DNA of 64,000 nt. Source: a virus. The stretch spans positions 1-64,000 of the IMG/VR virus record IMGVR_UViG_3300034101_003860; one strand, 5' to 3'. A program made the translations under genes and the position numbers. Positions 55,508 to 60,841 of this stretch are shown piece by piece. Every line of letters starts with the position of its first letter. Position 1 is the stretch's first letter. The notes beneath the pieces are model-generated. The model had not been told where the DNA came from, ran no database searches, and saw only the letters and a program-made list of their open reading frames with translations.

Positions 55508-56100
55508 AAAATTTCTCTTATATGACTTAGTAATCTATCTTTGTCGCTTTTGGGTACTTTACTGCCATTTTTAAGTTTGAGATAAATTAGCCGAAATTCC
55601 CCATTAAGATTTTCATCTAGTATTTTTAGTATTTCTATATTTTCTAAAGAATTAGTTCTATGATCTAGAAAAATATTACTATAATCTTTAGTTTCTTCTA
55701 GAGTGGTAAGATGCATCAAATTCTTTTTATTTTCGTTTCTTTTGCTCCATGTTTCGTATAGATCACAATCATATTTGTTACTATATTTTGTGCAGAGAGA
55801 ATTTTTCTTGTCGAAAAGAGGACAAGAGTAACAGGGTTTGTCGGGCCTTTGATAGTTATCTCTTTTGTAATTAAAAAGTCGATTGCGAACGTGGGTCCAA
55901 AGAAAGTTTTCTAGGGGCCTTTTGTGATCATAATTTTTTAACCCTTCCAAAGCAAAAATGCTTATCTGTTGCTTCATATCTTCTATATCATGATAGCCAA
56001 ATTTAAATTTGTAGGCTAATTTTTTAGTAATAATATCTATAACTTTTAATAGTTCGTTTTCATCAATCTGGGGATTCGGTCTTTTTTTCTTCTTTTTCAT
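55483..56100 (-). CDS. Phage sigma-factor-like protein (T4 gp55-like)
   Basis: A 205-residue protein. HDIEDMKQQISIFALEGLKNYDHKRPLENFLWTHVRNRLFNYKRDN near residues 40-85 matches sigma-70 region 2: the DLxQEG-like core-binding helix, then the FxxWxxxxIRNxL-type -10 recognition helix. A Cys-rich insert follows (CYSC...LCTKY...DCDLYETW), which is unusual for sigma factors. The C-terminal LLKL-type region 4 is short. Such proteins redirect host polymerase to late promoters. It is in the first position of the late block. It overlaps the small gene before it by 38 nt. Confidence 0.75.
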   Translation of the reverse strand: MKKKKKRPNPQIDENELLKVIDIITKKLAYKFKFGYHDIEDMKQQISIFALEGLKNYDHKRPLENFLWTHVRNRLFNYKRDNYQRPDKPCYSCPLFDKKNSLCTKYSNKYDCDLYETWSKRNENKKNLMHLTTLEETKDYSNIFLDHRTNSLENIEILKILDENLNGEFRLIYLKLKNGSKVPKSDKDRLLSHIREILWQKNADN

Positions 56101-56215
56101 TAAGAATTTCGCCTAGAGTTTTTTGGGGATCTTCAACATTAAGGTCTTGTGAAATGTCCAAATGTGAACTAGCAACTACTTTTAGCTCGCTCGGAATAAT
56201 ATTCTCAATTTTCAT
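56063..56215 (-). CDS. Small first gene of the late block
   Basis: A 50-residue protein beginning MKIENIIPSELKVVASSHLDIS, with AAGGA six nt before the ATG. It is hydrophilic, with an acidic, Lys-rich C-terminus (EILNEKEEKKTESPD). It is the first gene after the minus-strand promoter at 56253-56281 and overlaps the sigma-like gene. It could be a sigma partner or a coupling leader for it. No family is recognised. Confidence 0.65.
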   Translation of the reverse strand: MKIENIIPSELKVVASSHLDISQDLNVEDPQKTLGEILNEKEEKKTESPD

Positions 56216-56229
56216 AATTTGTCCTTGCG

Positions 56230-56257
56230 TTAAGTGAACAATGTTGTACTATATAAT
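56230..56257 (+). promoter_or_regulatory. Possible plus-strand promoter overlapping the late promoter
   Basis: TTAAGT (56230-56235) and TATAAT (56252-56257) are 16 bp apart. The -10 box is perfect and the -35 box weak. It faces the helix-turn-helix gene at 56297. Its -10 region overlaps that of the divergent promoter, so the two would compete. Confidence 0.5.
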
Positions 56258-56281
56258 AAGTTATTAGTACACTTTTGTCAA
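56253..56281 (-). promoter_or_regulatory. Promoter of the minus-strand late block
   Basis: On the minus strand TTGACA (56281-56276) and TATTAT (56258-56253) are 17 bp apart. It lies about 37 bp before the first minus-strand gene, so host polymerase could start the sigma-like gene. It overlaps the plus-strand promoter of the regulator gene. Confidence 0.75.
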
Positions 56282-56296
56282 AAAGGAACAACTATT

Positions 56297-56521
56297 ATGG
56301 GTAATTATAAAAAGTGGAGTGATGCAGAGTTGGGGTTTGTTAGGGATAATATTGAAGTTTTGAGTGATAGTGAATTGGCCAATAAGCTGAAAGATATGAC
56401 GGGTGAAAATATTACTACGGGAATGGTAAGACGTCAAAGACGCAAGTTGGGTATTGCTAAAGCTCGTGGTCGTAGAAAAAAGATCAAAGATACTGCTCCA
56501 CAGTTACATTCAGAAACCTGA
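56297..56521 (+). CDS. Small helix-turn-helix DNA-binding protein
   Basis: I start it at 56297, where AAAGGAACAACT gives a ribosome site; the frame is open further upstream through the promoter. The 74-residue product (WSDAELGFVRDNIEVLSDSELANKLKDMTGENITTGMVRRQRRKLGIAKARGRRKKIK) is a Myb/homeodomain-like helix-turn-helix with a very basic tail. It sits at the divergent hub between the early arm and the late block, so it is the obvious candidate regulator of one or both. A terminator follows, so it is a single-gene unit. Confidence 0.78.
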   Translation: MGNYKKWSDAELGFVRDNIEVLSDSELANKLKDMTGENITTGMVRRQRRKLGIAKARGRRKKIKDTAPQLHSET

Positions 56522-56549
56522 AACAATAATTGTATTCGGTATTCTAAAG

Positions 56550-56579
56550 AAGCATCAGATTCGTCTGGTGCTTTTTTTT
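56550..56579 (+). terminator. Rho-independent terminator after the regulator gene
   Basis: A 10-bp stem AAGCATCAGA/TCTGGTGCTT (one T-G pair) with a TTCG tetraloop, followed by TTTTTTT. It separates the regulator from the GC-richer arm. Confidence 0.92.
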
Positions 56580-56660
56580 GTTTGGTTATGGGGCTAATAA
56601 GAAGGTTTAGGTAATACATTTTAGTTATGAGGGGCTTATTGAGTTTGGACCACCGCCGCG

Positions 56661-56744
56661 TTTTGGGGGTTATACCCCCCATTGGTGGCAAAACAGAAAA
56701 ACCCCCCATAGGTGGGGAAAGGCTATAGCAAATCCTGTGCCAAA
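56661..56744 (+). repeat. C/G hairpins and one GCAAAT repeat before the first early-arm promoter
   Basis: The 345 nt between the regulator gene and the next gene hold no ORF. They contain GGGGGT/ACCCCC at 56665-56679 (3-nt loop), a CCCC/GGGG hairpin at 56702-56717, and one copy of the GCAAAT...TGCCAAA repeat at 56728-56744. Then comes the promoter at 56797-56824. The C/G hairpins recur downstream of other genes in this arm. Confidence 0.6.
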
Positions 56745-56796
56745 AACTCGAAAACTTACAATGTCGATAGAATATGGTTTCGACTATTTTTTTTAG

Positions 56797-56824
56797 TTGA
56801 CAATGCCGATACTAAATGTAGGAT
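56797..56824 (+). promoter_or_regulatory. Early-arm promoter 1, with CCGATA
   Basis: TTGACA (56797-56802) and TAGGAT (56819-56824), 16 bp apart. The spacer contains GCCGATA four bp after the -35 box. A run of eight T precedes it. Confidence 0.85.
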
Positions 56825-56866
56825 AGTGGCATGATTACGATGGAAACCCACAATGGAGATAGTAAG

Positions 56867-57124
56867 ATGCAAACGAATGGTGCGGTTATCACTGGACGCT
56901 ACATGATCGCAAGCCGCAGGGATGGTCGCGTTTTTAGTGGCATGGTCGAGTCGGTCAAGGCTCTAGACAAGGGTACGCTTGTGGTGCTAACGTGGTTTTC
57001 CCACGACGAAGAAAACTATGGTCACAAGTATCGTTCGTTTTATCTTGACAGCCTCACCGGCTGGGAAATGTATCTTGATGGCGAAGAGTACGATTGTGCG
57101 ATTGCTTGCATGGTCGAGGCATAG
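56867..57124 (+). CDS. Small SH3-like protein, paralog 1
   Basis: The start is at 56867, eight nt after GGAG. In-frame ATGs at 56831 and 56840 lie too close to the transcription start. The 85-residue product has the family pattern RDGRVFSGMVESVKALDKGTLVVLTWFSHDEE...YRSFYLDSLTGWEMY. Proteins at 58019 and 58758 share (G)xxYxGxIxKVxxxxKGTLVTIxW...YxSxYLE. This beta-strand pattern suggests a small SH3-like barrel. Function unknown; tandem paralogs in an early arm are often host-takeover proteins. Confidence 0.75.
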   Translation: MQTNGAVITGRYMIASRRDGRVFSGMVESVKALDKGTLVVLTWFSHDEENYGHKYRSFYLDSLTGWEMYLDGEEYDCAIACMVEA

Positions 57125-57155
57125 ACTGGCCGATATAGGGGTATCTTACATCCTC

Positions 57156-57168
57156 CCCCCTATGGGGG
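57156..57168 (+). repeat. C5/G5 hairpin
   Basis: CCCCC-TAT-GGGGG, 32 nt after a stop codon and 20 nt before the next start. There is no T tract, so it is either a weak terminator or a 3'-end stabiliser of the first message. Confidence 0.55.
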
Positions 57169-57187
57169 ATAACCTAGGAAAAATAAA

Positions 57188-57376
57188 ATGAACAATCTTG
57201 ATAAGATTTTCGGTGCTATGCGAACTGGCAAGTATGGTACGATTGTTGACCCGAAGGGCAAGGTATACGTCGGGATTATTAATAGCATCATGAGGGAAGA
57301 TGGTAGCGGTCGCAACTGGATTGTAACCGTCACGAATCTGACCACGACCGACAAGATTTTCATTCACGCTAACTGA
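57188..57376 (+). CDS. Small SH3-like protein, paralog 2
   Basis: A 62-residue protein with AGGAAAAATAAA before the start. GKYGTIVDPKGKVYVGIINSIMREDGSGRNWIVTVTNL matches the core of the neighbouring SH3-like proteins (a glycine turn, YVGxI, then a VTV strand) but lacks the C-terminal YLE segment. It shares a transcript with genes on both sides: the next gene begins 13 nt after its stop. Confidence 0.65.
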   Translation: MNNLDKIFGAMRTGKYGTIVDPKGKVYVGIINSIMREDGSGRNWIVTVTNLTTTDKIFIHAN

Positions 57377-57389
57377 AAAGGATAGAAAA

Positions 57390-57551
57390 ATGAGCGATTT
57401 TGAGCGGATTATCGCGGATAGCATGATCGACGAGGATGGGCAAGAGTGGACGGTTGGGTATTTTGGGGTGGATCTGGATGATGAGGAAGAATACATCGAC
57501 CACGAGGAAGACGCAGACTGGGACGTTTATGGGGAAGAGGAGTTTGCATAA
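57390..57551 (+). CDS. Very acidic small protein
   Basis: A 53-residue protein, MSDFERIIADSMIDEDGQEW... followed by DLDDEEEYIDHEEDADWDVYGEEEFA. More than a third of its residues are Asp or Glu. AAAAGGATAG before the ATG is its ribosome site. Such acidic phage proteins can mimic DNA and block restriction enzymes or nucleases, but this is only a possibility. It ends its transcription unit: a C/G hairpin and then a palindrome pair follow. Confidence 0.7.
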   Translation: MSDFERIIADSMIDEDGQEWTVGYFGVDLDDEEEYIDHEEDADWDVYGEEEFA

Positions 57552-57579
57552 CCCCCCGATGGTAGGGATAACCACACTC

Positions 57580-57595
57580 TCCCCCACATGGGGGA
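57580..57595 (+). repeat. C5/G5 hairpin
   Basis: TCCCCC-ACAT-GGGGGA, a 6-bp stem 28 nt after a stop codon. A weaker CCC/GGG copy precedes it at 57553-57567. Confidence 0.55.
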
Positions 57596-57649
57596 TTGTA
57601 CCACCCAAACTGGGCCGTTAGAACCTGCCAAAACGGCATACAAGGCAGA

Positions 57650-57693
57650 CTGCCAAAATGGCAGAAATCGCGCGAAATCTGCCAAAATGGCAG
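57650..57693. repeat. Palindrome pair A (29-bp phase)
   Basis: CTGCCAAAATGGCAG occurs at 57650-57664 and 57679-57693, starts 29 bp apart. The 14-bp spacer AAATCGCGCGAAAT contains its own palindrome, TCGCGCGA. A degenerate half copy precedes it at about 57624. The promoter begins 80 bp later. Confidence 0.93.
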
Positions 57694-57699
57694 CCACCA

Positions 57700-57742
57700 G
57701 CAAATATCGTGCCAAACTGCCCCCAGCAAATATCATGCCAAA
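57700..57742 (+). repeat. GCAAATATC-TGCCAAA direct repeats, copy pair A
   Basis: GCAAATATCGTGCCAAA at 57700-57716 and GCAAATATCATGCCAAA at 57726-57742, starts 26 bp apart. They share TGCCAAA with the palindromes and lie between palindrome pair A and the promoter. Confidence 0.88.
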
Positions 57743-57772
57743 TGAAAATCTTTTTTTCTCTATTTCTTTTTT

Positions 57773-57800
57773 TTGACAATGCCGATATAGAATGTAGGAT
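57773..57800 (+). promoter_or_regulatory. Early-arm promoter 2, with CCGATA
   Basis: TTGACA (57773-57778) and TAGGAT (57795-57800), 16 bp apart, with GCCGATA in the spacer and a T-rich lead-in. Confidence 0.87.
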
Positions 57801-57826
57801 AAGTGAAAAGGAAAAGGAGATTGAAA

Positions 57827-57961
57827 ATGTTTGACGATGCCGAATATATCTCGCAGTGCTGCGGTTGCCCGGTTGACGTACCTTGCCCAAGCGATCCGGT
57901 CGATGATATCGTCGTGATTTGCCCAGATTGTCAAGAATGGACGTCGATTGAAATCGAGTGA
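57827..57961 (+). CDS. Small cysteine-rich protein
   Basis: A 44-residue protein with AAGGAGATTGAAA before the start. CCGCPVDVPC...CPDC forms a likely zinc-binding unit (two Cys knuckles 15-20 residues apart). The rest is acidic. A promoter begins 10 nt after its stop codon, so it is a one-gene unit. Function unknown; small zinc-knuckle proteins of phages usually bind a host protein or nucleic acid. Confidence 0.72.
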   Translation: MFDDAEYISQCCGCPVDVPCPSDPVDDIVVICPDCQEWTSIEIE

Positions 57962-57970
57962 TTTTTTTTG

Positions 57971-57998
57971 TTGACAATATCGATACTAAATGTAGGAT
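57971..57998 (+). promoter_or_regulatory. Early-arm promoter 3, with CGATA
   Basis: TTGACA (57971-57976) and TAGGAT (57993-57998), 16 bp apart. The spacer has ATCGATA, one base off the usual CCGATA. There is no palindrome pair here; the promoter directly follows the preceding gene. Confidence 0.85.
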
Positions 57999-58018
57999 AG
58001 CAGTATCACAAGGGAGAA

Positions 58019-58267
58019 ATGCAAATGGAAAGCCGTTGCGACAAGTTTGGTACGGTTCAGGTGAACAAGGGTTTCGAGTGTGTCAAGCATAACGGCAAGG
58101 GTTATGCTGGAAATATCGTCAAGGTGTCGGCTCACCCTAGGGGTACACTTGTCACGATTGAATGGTATCTCCCGCGTGATCCTAGTCCCACCTATCGGTC
58201 GGTCTATCTCGAAGAGTGTGAAGTGTGGTGGACTCACACTTATAACCGCGAAGTTATCACCCATTGA
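58019..58267 (+). CDS. Small SH3-like protein, paralog 3
   Basis: An 82-residue protein with AGGGAGAA directly before the start. FGTVQVNKGFECVKHNGKGYAGNIVKVSAHPRGTLVTIEWYLP...YRSVYLEECEVWW matches the protein at 58758 along its whole length. They share FGTVQV, FEC, NGKxYAGxIVKVS, GTLVTI and YLE. It forms a short operon with the 60-residue gene that follows. Confidence 0.78.
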   Translation: MQMESRCDKFGTVQVNKGFECVKHNGKGYAGNIVKVSAHPRGTLVTIEWYLPRDPSPTYRSVYLEECEVWWTHTYNREVITH

Positions 58268-58286
58268 ACGAAAAGGAAAGCAAACG

Positions 58287-58469
58287 ATGAATGATGAAAT
58301 CCGAAATCTGGCAAACGCTCTCGGCCTTGTGGTCGCATCGGTATGGAATGGATACACTCGACGATGGATTGTGAGCGAACGTGACGCATACTACCCCCTC
58401 TATACTACTACCGATTATGCTACGCTGATCGAAGGATTGAAGAATGGAGGACGATTCCCCCCATTGTAG
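58287..58469 (+). CDS. Small hypothetical protein
   Basis: A 60-residue protein, MNDEIRNLANALGLVVASVWNGYTRRWIVSERDAYYPLYTTTDYATLIEGLKNGGRFPPL. AAAAGGAAAG gives the ribosome site. It has the helix-strand-helix layout of a small stand-alone domain. Its stop codon lies within a CCCCCC...TAGGG hairpin, as if the repeat doubles as the gene end. No family is recognised. Confidence 0.68.
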   Translation: MNDEIRNLANALGLVVASVWNGYTRRWIVSERDAYYPLYTTTDYATLIEGLKNGGRFPPL

Positions 58470-58505
58470 GGAATACCCCCCTCCGAAGTAGGGTGGGCTA
58501 CAATA

Positions 58506-58520
58506 CCCCCCTTATGGGGG
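58506..58520 (+). repeat. C5/G5 hairpin
   Basis: ACCCCCC-TTAT-GGGGGT, a stem of at least 5 bp, preceded by further CCCC and GGG runs at 58457-58495. It lies between the preceding stop codon and palindrome pair B. Confidence 0.55.
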
Positions 58521-58571
58521 TTGTCTCAGCCGAGCCTCTCGGCTTACAATAATGACAGTCAGCCAGTGAGA

Positions 58572-58615
58572 CTGCCAAAATGGCAGGCGCCGCGCGCTTT
58601 CTGCCAAAATGGCAG
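58572..58615. repeat. Palindrome pair B (29-bp phase)
   Basis: CTGCCAAAATGGCAG at 58572-58586 and 58601-58615, starts 29 bp apart. The 14-bp spacer is GCGCCGCGCGCTTT. The promoter begins 89 bp after the pair. Confidence 0.93.
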
Positions 58616-58620
58616 GCAGA

Positions 58621-58663
58621 GCAAATCTTGTGCCAAACGCCCACCAGCAAATATCATGCCAAA
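58621..58663 (+). repeat. GCAAAT-TGCCAAA direct repeats, copy pair B
   Basis: GCAAATCTTGTGCCAAA at 58621-58637 and GCAAATATCATGCCAAA at 58647-58663, starts 26 bp apart, the same phase as copy pair A. Confidence 0.87.
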
Positions 58664-58703
58664 CAAAAAATATTTTTCCACAATCTTTTCCTCTTTTTTT
58701 TTG

Positions 58704-58731
58704 TTGACAATGCCGATACCTAATGTATAAT
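58704..58731 (+). promoter_or_regulatory. Early-arm promoter 4, with CCGATA
   Basis: TTGACA (58704-58709) and TATAAT (58726-58731), 16 bp apart, with GCCGATA in the spacer. Both hexamers are perfect, so it is probably the strongest of the series. Confidence 0.9.
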
Positions 58732-58757
58732 CGAGGTATAACCAAGAGGAAATGAAA

Positions 58758-59012
58758 ATGAGTAAGTTTGGAACGGTTCAGGTTGGATACGATTTCGAGT
58801 GCCTGAAGAATAACGGTAAGCGGTATGCCGGTGAGATTGTCAAGGTTTCATCGTATGCTAAGGGTACGCTGGTCACGATTCGATATTATGAGTCAGATGC
58901 CTACAAAAACTCGTATGGGGAGTGGGTCGAGGGTTTTAGTCCAGTTCACAAGTCGATATATCTTGAAGATTGTGCCGAATGGTACACTGAGGAGCCAGCC
59001 CCCCAATACTAG
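58758..59012 (+). CDS. Small SH3-like protein, paralog 4
   Basis: The ATG at 58758 lies seven nt after AGAGGA; the ATG at 58752 would be too close. The 84-residue product repeats the paralog 3 pattern: FGTVQVGYDFECLKNNGKRYAGEIVKVSSYAKGTLVTIRYY...HKSIYLEDCAEWY. An 11-residue insert (DAYKNSYGEWV) lies in the loop before the last strand. The tail EEPAPQY overlaps a C/G hairpin. Function unknown. Confidence 0.78.
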   Translation: MSKFGTVQVGYDFECLKNNGKRYAGEIVKVSSYAKGTLVTIRYYESDAYKNSYGEWVEGFSPVHKSIYLEDCAEWYTEEPAPQY

Positions 59013-59016
59013 GGGG
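58999..59016 (+). repeat. C6/G5 hairpin over a stop codon
   Basis: CCCCCC-AATACTA-GGGGG. The stop codon of the SH3-like gene lies in the loop. Confidence 0.5.
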
Positions 59017-59057
59017 TTGTGCAGTTTGGTAGGATCAAGTCAGAAAGGAAAATGGTC

Positions 59058-59252
59058 ATGTTCATCATTATGAAACGTTCGCGAGCATATGAGGGGGCCA
59101 CACCCCTCGACGCCTACAGTGTTCCCGAAACGTGTGCCTGTGCTGGTGTTGAACCCGGCAAGGTATACAATAGTCGGGAGTCTGCCCAAGTTGATGCCGA
59201 CAAGTTGAGCCGGTACAATCCTATCGGGTTTGTTGTGGTTTCCTGTAAATAA
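59058..59252 (+). CDS. Small hypothetical protein
   Basis: A 64-residue protein, MFIIMKRSRAYEGATPLDAYSVPETCACAGVEPGKVYNSRESAQVDADKLSRYNPIGFVVVSCK. The start at 59058 has AAGG nine nt upstream; the ATG at 59052 is an alternative. The VYNSRESAQVDADKLSRYNPIGFVVV segment, a turn, helix and strand, is a pattern found in small phage proteins. It is co-transcribed with the SH3-like gene before it and the gene after it. Confidence 0.62.
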   Translation: MFIIMKRSRAYEGATPLDAYSVPETCACAGVEPGKVYNSRESAQVDADKLSRYNPIGFVVVSCK

Positions 59253-59280
59253 GTTTTTCTCACCACTAAGGGTATCAAAA

Positions 59281-59598
59281 ATGTTTCCGATTATTGAAAA
59301 AGCCAAGCGTCAAGCCTACCTTTGCTTCGTGGGTCTGGCTATCCCCTGCGACAAGTCTACGGCCGATGGCGGTATGATTCGGTCTGAAAAGGTTCTGAAG
59401 TTCAATCGGTCTGCTATGCGTGATAGTGTCAACGTCAAGGCCGAAAAGGTTGACCCCCGAATGAGTGGGGGTGAGGATACGATGATTGTTAAGGTGGGCA
59501 AGCCGGGTAGTCGGGAGAGGGTAGAGGCTTTCCGGTCACAATATGACGCTATCGCCGCTATGGGCGAGGAAGTATCCCCCTTCGCTTGGGAGGGGTGA
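59281..59598 (+). CDS. Small hypothetical protein
   Basis: A 105-residue protein started at 59281, with AAGGG nine nt upstream. It has a helical N-terminus (IIEKAKRQAYLCFVGLAIP), a basic middle (RSEKVLKFNRSAMRDSVNVKAEKVDPRMSGGED) and a helix near the C-terminus (SRERVEAFRSQYDAIAAMGEEVSP). No family is recognised. It ends the unit that began at promoter 4. The gene after it is driven by its own promoter beyond palindrome pair C. Confidence 0.65.
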   Translation: MFPIIEKAKRQAYLCFVGLAIPCDKSTADGGMIRSEKVLKFNRSAMRDSVNVKAEKVDPRMSGGEDTMIVKVGKPGSRERVEAFRSQYDAIAAMGEEVSPFAWEG

Positions 59599-59638
59599 CC
59601 CACCCACGAGAGGGGTTCTGTCAAGTTGGCAGCCTTGA

Positions 59639-59682
59639 CTGCCAAAATGGCAGAAATCGCGCGAAATCTGCCAAAATGGCAG
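59639..59682. repeat. Palindrome pair C (29-bp phase)
   Basis: CTGCCAAAATGGCAG at 59639-59653 and 59668-59682, starts 29 bp apart. The spacer is identical to that of pair A. It is followed by GCAAATATCGTGCCAAA at 59689-59705 and by the promoter 55 bp after the pair. Confidence 0.93.
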
Positions 59683-59736
59683 CCACCAGCAAATATCGTG
59701 CCAAAAGCCAAAATATTATTTTGCTATTTTTTTTGT

Positions 59737-59764
59737 TTGACATTCAAGGTATGGCTGGTAGAAT
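59737..59764 (+). promoter_or_regulatory. Early-arm promoter 5, variant
   Basis: TTGACA (59737-59742) and TAGAAT (59759-59764), 16 bp apart. The spacer lacks CCGATA, but ACCGATA directly follows the -10 box. Confidence 0.82.
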
Positions 59765-59794
59765 ACCGATATACCTAGCAGAGAGGAAAAGAAA

Positions 59795-60010
59795 ATGATC
59801 GAAAACAAAATCAAAGATGCACTGACTCAGATTTGGGGAAGCGAGTCTCACAACGTAACTTTTCTGGCAACCCCCGATGGTCGGCTGTACGCTGAGTGTG
59901 AGTCTACTATGGATCGTCGCCGGTTGACTGATAGTAACTATCGTGAGATTCTGAACGATATGTTTTATATTTACTGTCTGGAAAATGCCGCTTGGATGGG
60001 GGTTTCATAG
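59795..60010 (+). CDS. Small hypothetical protein
   Basis: A 71-residue protein, MIENKIKDALTQIWGSESHNVTFLATPDGRLYAECESTMDRRRLTDSNYREILNDMFYIYCLENAAWMGVS, with GAGAGGAAAAGAAA before the start. It shows a helix, two strands and a helix. No family is recognised. A C5/G5 hairpin lies 2 nt after the stop. Confidence 0.7.
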   Translation: MIENKIKDALTQIWGSESHNVTFLATPDGRLYAECESTMDRRRLTDSNYREILNDMFYIYCLENAAWMGVS

Positions 60011-60011
60011 T

Positions 60012-60027
60012 CCCCCTGTTGTGGGGG
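60012..60027 (+). repeat. C5/G5 hairpin
   Basis: CCCCC-TGTTGT-GGGGG followed by TTGATTTGTCTT, directly after a stop codon. Of the series it looks most like a weak terminator. Confidence 0.55.
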
Positions 60028-60094
60028 TTGATTTGTCTTATCCGATCCTATCGGATTGGCAAGGTGGGCTATAGTCAGCCAAAATGAGGGCCTA

Positions 60095-60178
60095 ATGGAA
60101 ATCGTGAGTTTGGTATTGACATTGTGGATATCGGGTGGTATGATTCTTAGTGTGGTTTGGTTGCTCTCTTTGGAGTAA
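60095..60178 (+). CDS. Micro membrane protein, 27 residues
   Basis: MEIVSLVLTLWISGGMILSVVWLLSLE is almost entirely hydrophobic, enough for a single membrane segment. GAGGG lies a few nt before the ATG. It ends 3 nt before the next start, so it is probably coupled. A TTGACA-N17-TATGAT match lies inside the gene. Two similar micro-genes occur at 60731 and 60834. Confidence 0.5.
   Translation: MEIVSLVLTLWISGGMILSVVWLLSLE
60116..60144 (+). promoter_or_regulatory. Possible promoter inside the micro-gene
   Basis: TTGACA (60116-60121) and TATGAT (60139-60144), 17 bp apart. Unlike the others it has a 17-bp spacer, no CCGATA and no T-rich lead, and it lies in a coding sequence. It could drive the gene at 60182, or be chance. 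Confidence 0.4.
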
Positions 60179-60181
60179 AAA

Positions 60182-60397
60182 ATGGATTACCAGAAAATCT
60201 ATAAGTTTGATAATGGTTATGGGGCTAGTGTGGTTTGTAACTTTGGAACCTATGGGGCCAAAGATGGTCTTTTCGAGGTTGCCGTTCTTGACAGTAACGG
60301 AGAGATTGCATACAATACGCCCGTTGCTAGTGACGTTATCGGCTGGCTTGACTTTGCAGACGTTGCGGATATTCTGAATAAGATTAAGGCTCTCTAA
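60182..60397 (+). CDS. Small hypothetical protein
   Basis: A 71-residue protein, MDYQKIYKFDNGYGASVVCNFGTYGAKDGLFEVAVLDSNGEIAYNTPVASDVIGWLDFADVADILNKIKAL. The layout is beta hairpins followed by a C-terminal helix, found in small phage proteins of unknown role. TTTGGAGTAAAAA gives the ribosome site. It lies 15 nt before the next gene. Confidence 0.72.
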   Translation: MDYQKIYKFDNGYGASVVCNFGTYGAKDGLFEVAVLDSNGEIAYNTPVASDVIGWLDFADVADILNKIKAL

Positions 60398-60412
60398 TCT
60401 AAGGAAAATAAA

Positions 60413-60715
60413 ATGACTTACGCCGAAGCGGTTTCTATGGTGCAAGGTAAAACCAATCGTAAGACTCGAAAGATTGGTAATAATACCTATGCGGAAATCG
60501 AGTATGATAACAGTGTTTCTATTCGGTTGCATGGTACATCGGTTGTAAGGTTTTATCCTAATGGGCTGGTGAAGTTGAATAGTGGCGGGTGGCGAACCAG
60601 CACCACAAAAGATAGAATCAACAAGTATAGCCCCGTGAGTGTTTACCAAAAAAACTTTGAGTGGTTTTTGCGTGATCATACTCCGTTTGAAGATAATATC
60701 TTGGTTCGTAACTAA
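60413..60715 (+). CDS. Small conserved-type phage protein
   Basis: A 100-residue protein. MTYAEAVSMVQGKTNRKTRKIGNNTYAEIEYDNSVSIRLHGTSVVRFYPNGLVKLNSGGWRTSTTKDRINKYSP has the pattern of a small all-beta phage protein with the IRLHxTxVVxFxxxGxVxLNSGGWxTxTTxxRxN motif, which I recall from many unrelated phages. Function unknown. AAGGAAAATAAA precedes the start. It is followed by two micro membrane genes. Confidence 0.8.
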   Translation: MTYAEAVSMVQGKTNRKTRKIGNNTYAEIEYDNSVSIRLHGTSVVRFYPNGLVKLNSGGWRTSTTKDRINKYSPVSVYQKNFEWFLRDHTPFEDNILVRN

Positions 60716-60730
60716 AGAAAGGGGCTAGGG

Positions 60731-60841
60731 ATGGCCGATTATATTAACTGGTATGTATTCTTTGCTGGATTTACTATTGGTGGTGCTTGTGTTTATAGTA
60801 TTTGTGAACTACTTTTTCCTTTGAGTAAAAAAGATGAATAA
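60731..60841 (+). CDS. Micro membrane protein, 36 residues
   Basis: MADYINWYVFFAGFTIGGACVYSICELLFPLSKKDE has one hydrophobic segment and a charged C-terminus, as expected for an inner-membrane micro-protein. AAAGGGGCTAGGG precedes the start. Its last codons overlap the start of the next micro-gene (ATGAATAA). Confidence 0.62.
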   Translation: MADYINWYVFFAGFTIGGACVYSICELLFPLSKKDE

